From positions 1-7,252 of the forward strand of contig CANDYO010000100.1 of the NCBI GenBank assembly GCA_947424995.1: a stretch of DNA of 7,252 nt, given 5' to 3'. Below are positions 5,863 to 7,252 of the stretch, one piece after another; the first letter of the stretch is position 1; each line of letters begins with the position of its first letter. The position numbers were made by a program, and so were the translations under genes. Source of the stretch: Rickettsiales bacterium. Lineage in GTDB: Bacteria; Pseudomonadota; Alphaproteobacteria; Rickettsiales; CANDYO01. Under the pieces are notes generated by a model, which saw only the letters and a list, made by a program, of their open reading frames with translations, searched no databases and had not been told where the DNA came from.

Positions 5863-7236
5863 TTAGAATTCATCTGAATCTTCTAAAACAAGACTAGGCT
5901 TTCCAGGAACCTCTGCTTGAGGATATGGTTTTTCATCTATCCGTTGGTTATCTTCATTTTCTTTGTTTTCTGGATAAAAATAATGATAAATTGATGTTCT
6001 TACAGTATTTTTTGGATCAAGATAATTATAAAGAGCTTTGGTTCCAGCGAATAATACAATAGTTTCGTATATATATTCATAAACACCTAATTTAGATTCT
6101 GGATCCCCATTTATAGAGCGTATTTGCTTCTCAAATATAAAAGCAGTAGTTCTGGTTAAAGTCATTAATGGAAATCCAGCTGCGGCATATGGAATGAATC
6201 TAGATGCTATATCAATAGGAATGACTATTACAGATAGAGCTGAGCATTTTGCGTGAGCAATCATACCTCCTCCTGAAACATCAACACATTTCATATATTT
6301 ACTGCCAATATGATCACTGTTATTAAATGAGATTGTTTCATTATTGAGAGCCCACTTAATAGGTATAAGTTCTAAATTATTTCCTATATCCCTCGTAAGT
6401 TGATTGAAACCACTCGCTGCAACCATTTCTCCAGTAACGGTAGCGACATAAATTCTTGATAATCCGCCGAAAGAAGCCTCTACTAACCAAAATGCTTTGC
6501 CATATTGTTCAAGGAAAGCAGTCGGTAATAAATCCTCTCGTCCTAGATCATAGCGCTTTTCCGCCAGAAGCGTAAAGCATTTAGATGGTACTTCAACTAA
6601 ATAGTTTGCAGCGGTAGCAGCGTTAGTTAATCCACCTTTATCGAGGCCACTGATAAAAGCCTTTCCTCCTATCGTAACTAACTTAACTACAAAATTAATT
6701 TTAGCTGATTCTAGATGTAGAACATTGTACTTCATATCACGTCCACCAACCTTCACTTCGGCTTCAATAAAATTTTGGACAGTAAAGATTCTAGTAAAAT
6801 CCATAACTCCACTGAATAAAGTAGGACTATCTCCTATGGCTGCTTCTAAAGGGCCCATAAATACTTTAATTATTGATGGCCGCATTGCACCCCCTGCTAA
6901 TTCAACAAAATTAGGCATAGCTTTATTAATATGCACTAAGAAGGCTTTAGCTTCAGGAGATAAGTTATCATATGTAGCTACTAAAGCTGTTTGATGATTG
7001 GTGGATAGATAATTCCATGGTTTAAGATATGATTGACAGACTGCAAAGCTTTTGCTGAATGATTCTTGAGCTATGGTTGGAATAAAGCTATATAAATATT
7101 TTAGAGCAGATTGTTCAGCAATAAAATATTTATTCACTATATAATTGGGGACGTTCCAAGCTGTAATTAAAAAGGTCTTTACTGTTTTAAGACTTAGATT
7201 ACCTTTTTTTACTTGTTTTTCTATATATCTAAACAT
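5863..7236 (-). CDS. Uncharacterised 457-residue protein with acidic C-terminal tail
   Basis: I do not recognise this protein. It has no signal peptide: the start MFRYIEKQVKKGNLSLK is basic and amphipathic. Residues 1-130 look mainly helical. The middle (about 160-330) alternates strands and glycine-rich turns, such as VGGRDMKY (163-170), SGLDKGGLTNAATAANYL (196-213), SFGGLSRIYVATVTGE (255-270) and DVSGGGMIAHAKCSAL (319-334). Residues 334-365 are hydrophobic and could be a membrane segment or a buried hairpin, and 386-404 is a second milder hydrophobic helix. The last 35 residues (423-457) are rich in Glu, Asp, Lys and Pro, probably disordered, ending EDSDEF. No catalytic motif, ankyrin or TPR repeat is visible. 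The gene stands alone on the minus strand, convergent to the transporter, with a good ribosome binding site and its own terminator, so it is surely expressed. A secreted or membrane-associated lineage-specific protein is possible; a function cannot be given. Confidence 0.85.
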   Translation of the reverse strand: MFRYIEKQVKKGNLSLKTVKTFLITAWNVPNYIVNKYFIAEQSALKYLYSFIPTIAQESFSKSFAVCQSYLKPWNYLSTNHQTALVATYDNLSPEAKAFLVHINKAMPNFVELAGGAMRPSIIKVFMGPLEAAIGDSPTLFSGVMDFTRIFTVQNFIEAEVKVGGRDMKYNVLHLESAKINFVVKLVTIGGKAFISGLDKGGLTNAATAANYLVEVPSKCFTLLAEKRYDLGREDLLPTAFLEQYGKAFWLVEASFGGLSRIYVATVTGEMVAASGFNQLTRDIGNNLELIPIKWALNNETISFNNSDHIGSKYMKCVDVSGGGMIAHAKCSALSVIVIPIDIASRFIPYAAAGFPLMTLTRTTAFIFEKQIRSINGDPESKLGVYEYIYETIVLFAGTKALYNYLDPKNTVRTSIYHYFYPENKENEDNQRIDEKPYPQAEVPGKPSLVLEDSDEF

Positions 7237-7243
7237 ATCAGCT

Positions 7244-7249
7244 CTCCTT
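7244..7249 (-). promoter_or_regulatory. Ribosome binding site of the minus-strand gene
   Basis: AAGGAG on the minus strand (complement of 7244-7249) ends 7 nt before the ATG whose complement is 7234-7236. It fixes the start of the 457-residue protein. The promoter lies beyond the window edge. Confidence 0.75.
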
Positions 7250-7252
7250 GGT

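Noticed and set aside
6725..6994. Plus-strand open frame of 89 codons
   Set aside because: It is opposite the 457-residue minus-strand gene, which has a good start site and terminator; this frame has neither.

Overview
This 7.25 kb window is AT-rich throughout (roughly two-thirds A+T by eye, not counted). It carries six protein-coding genes, five on the plus strand and one convergent on the minus strand. An AmpG-family permease, a short SppA-type protease, signal-anchored glycosyltransferases and GTCATCCC...GGGATGAC palindromic repeats between genes suggest an intracellular alphaproteobacterium of the Rickettsiales type. That assignment is an inference from gene content and composition; there is no rRNA or marker gene in the window.

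Layout. Positions 1-208 are a non-coding leader holding only a weak promoter candidate, a small palindrome and a possible remnant of a short peptide gene. Next come four closely spaced plus-strand genes: a GT90/CAP10-family glycosyltransferase with a signal peptide (209-1468), a GT4-type glycosyltransferase with an N-terminal membrane segment (1519-2802), a membrane-anchored protein whose outer domain looks like a worn-down RTX / serralysin C-terminal domain (2819-3385), and an SppA-like S49 signal peptide peptidase with an intact Ser/Lys dyad (3434-4336). The gaps are 50, 16 and 48 nt with no clear terminator, so they are probably one transcription unit. A 179-nt spacer filled mostly by a 118-bp palindromic repeat separates them from an AmpG-like MFS transporter (4516-5769). 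A shorter relative of the repeat lies between the transporter and the convergent minus-strand gene (5863-7236). That gene is an unrecognised 457-residue protein with an acidic, probably disordered C-terminal tail.

How the genes may work together. All four genes of the first unit begin with one exported or membrane-spanning segment, so each product could act at or outside the inner membrane. With the AmpG-like permease, which in its family imports muropeptides, this reads as a cell-envelope locus: sugar transfer to a surface glycan, lipid or protein, quality control of membrane peptides, and wall-fragment recycling. The acceptor and the sugar donor cannot be read from the sequence. The most unusual point is that two glycosyltransferases appear to be directed out of the cytoplasm, next to an anchored RTX-like protein that has lost most of its calcium ligands.
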